From Rhineura floridana (taxonomy: Eukaryota > Chordata > Lepidosauria > Squamata > Rhineuridae), in contig NC_084497.1 in the NCBI RefSeq assembly GCF_030035675.1, positions 27,761,955-27,825,954 on the forward strand: a stretch of 64,000 nt of DNA. Reading direction: 5' to 3'. A model generated the notes under the pieces. The model ran no database searches and was not told the DNA's origin. It saw nothing but the letters and a program-made list of their open reading frames with translations. Within the stretch, counting starts at the first letter, position 1. Each line of letters begins with the position of its first letter. The position numbers and the translations under genes are program-made. Of the stretch, positions 59,331 through 64,000 are shown piece after piece.

Positions 59331-64000
<4,670 letters not shown>

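Overview
The window is vertebrate nuclear DNA, most likely from a squamate reptile (probably a lizard). Two things point there. The proteins are tetrapod-like and split by ordinary GT-AG introns. The non-coding DNA is packed with tRNA-derived SINEs, CR1-type LINE 3' ends, an RTE/Bov-B-like LINE and short palindromic hAT-like elements, a mix I associate with squamates. The species cannot be told from the sequence alone.

Four complete protein genes and the start of a fifth can be assembled exon by exon. (1) A claudin-16-like gene lies on + at 1940-8694 (5 coding exons, 216 aa). (2) CLDN19 lies on - at 18849-13698 (4 exons, 209 aa), tail to tail with the first. (3) P3H1, an ER prolyl 3-hydroxylase, lies on - at 42877-24247 (15 exons, 738 aa, ending KDEL). 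(4) The C1orf50 orthologue lies on + at 43931-47142 (4 exons, 188 aa), head to head with P3H1 across about 1.05 kb of GC-rich DNA. (5) CDC42 lies on +, with a probable untranslated first exon ending at 48654 and coding exons from 59368. Its exons for residues 1-162 are present and the last coding exon lies beyond the right edge.

CLDN19-P3H1-C1orf50 is the order known on human 1p34.2. CDC42 (human 1p36.12) and the claudin-16-like gene (human CLDN16 is on 3q) are not neighbours of it in human. The genes do not form one pathway. CLDN19 and CLDN16 proteins are known partners in the paracellular cation and magnesium route of the kidney thick ascending limb, so a claudin-16-like gene beside CLDN19 is the most interesting gene-level observation. 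P3H1 modifies fibrillar collagen in the ER, CDC42 is a Rho-family GTPase, and C1orf50 has no well-settled function.

Region by region: 1-1939 is SINE-rich 5' flank. 8695-13697 is repeat-filled space between the two convergent claudins. 18850-24246 lies between CLDN19 and P3H1 and holds a composite hAT-like element and a CR1 copy. 42878-43930 is the shared P3H1/C1orf50 promoter. 47143-48500 is the C1orf50 3' flank. 48655-59330 is the long CDC42 intron 1, with a GC-rich start, a C-rich minisatellite and old degenerate repeats. I found no prokaryote-style system, CRISPR, retroviral element or convincing independent RNA gene. The unusual material is the claudin pair, a probable GC-AG intron in P3H1, and several nested or duplicated small DNA transposons whose 8-bp target duplications can be read directly.
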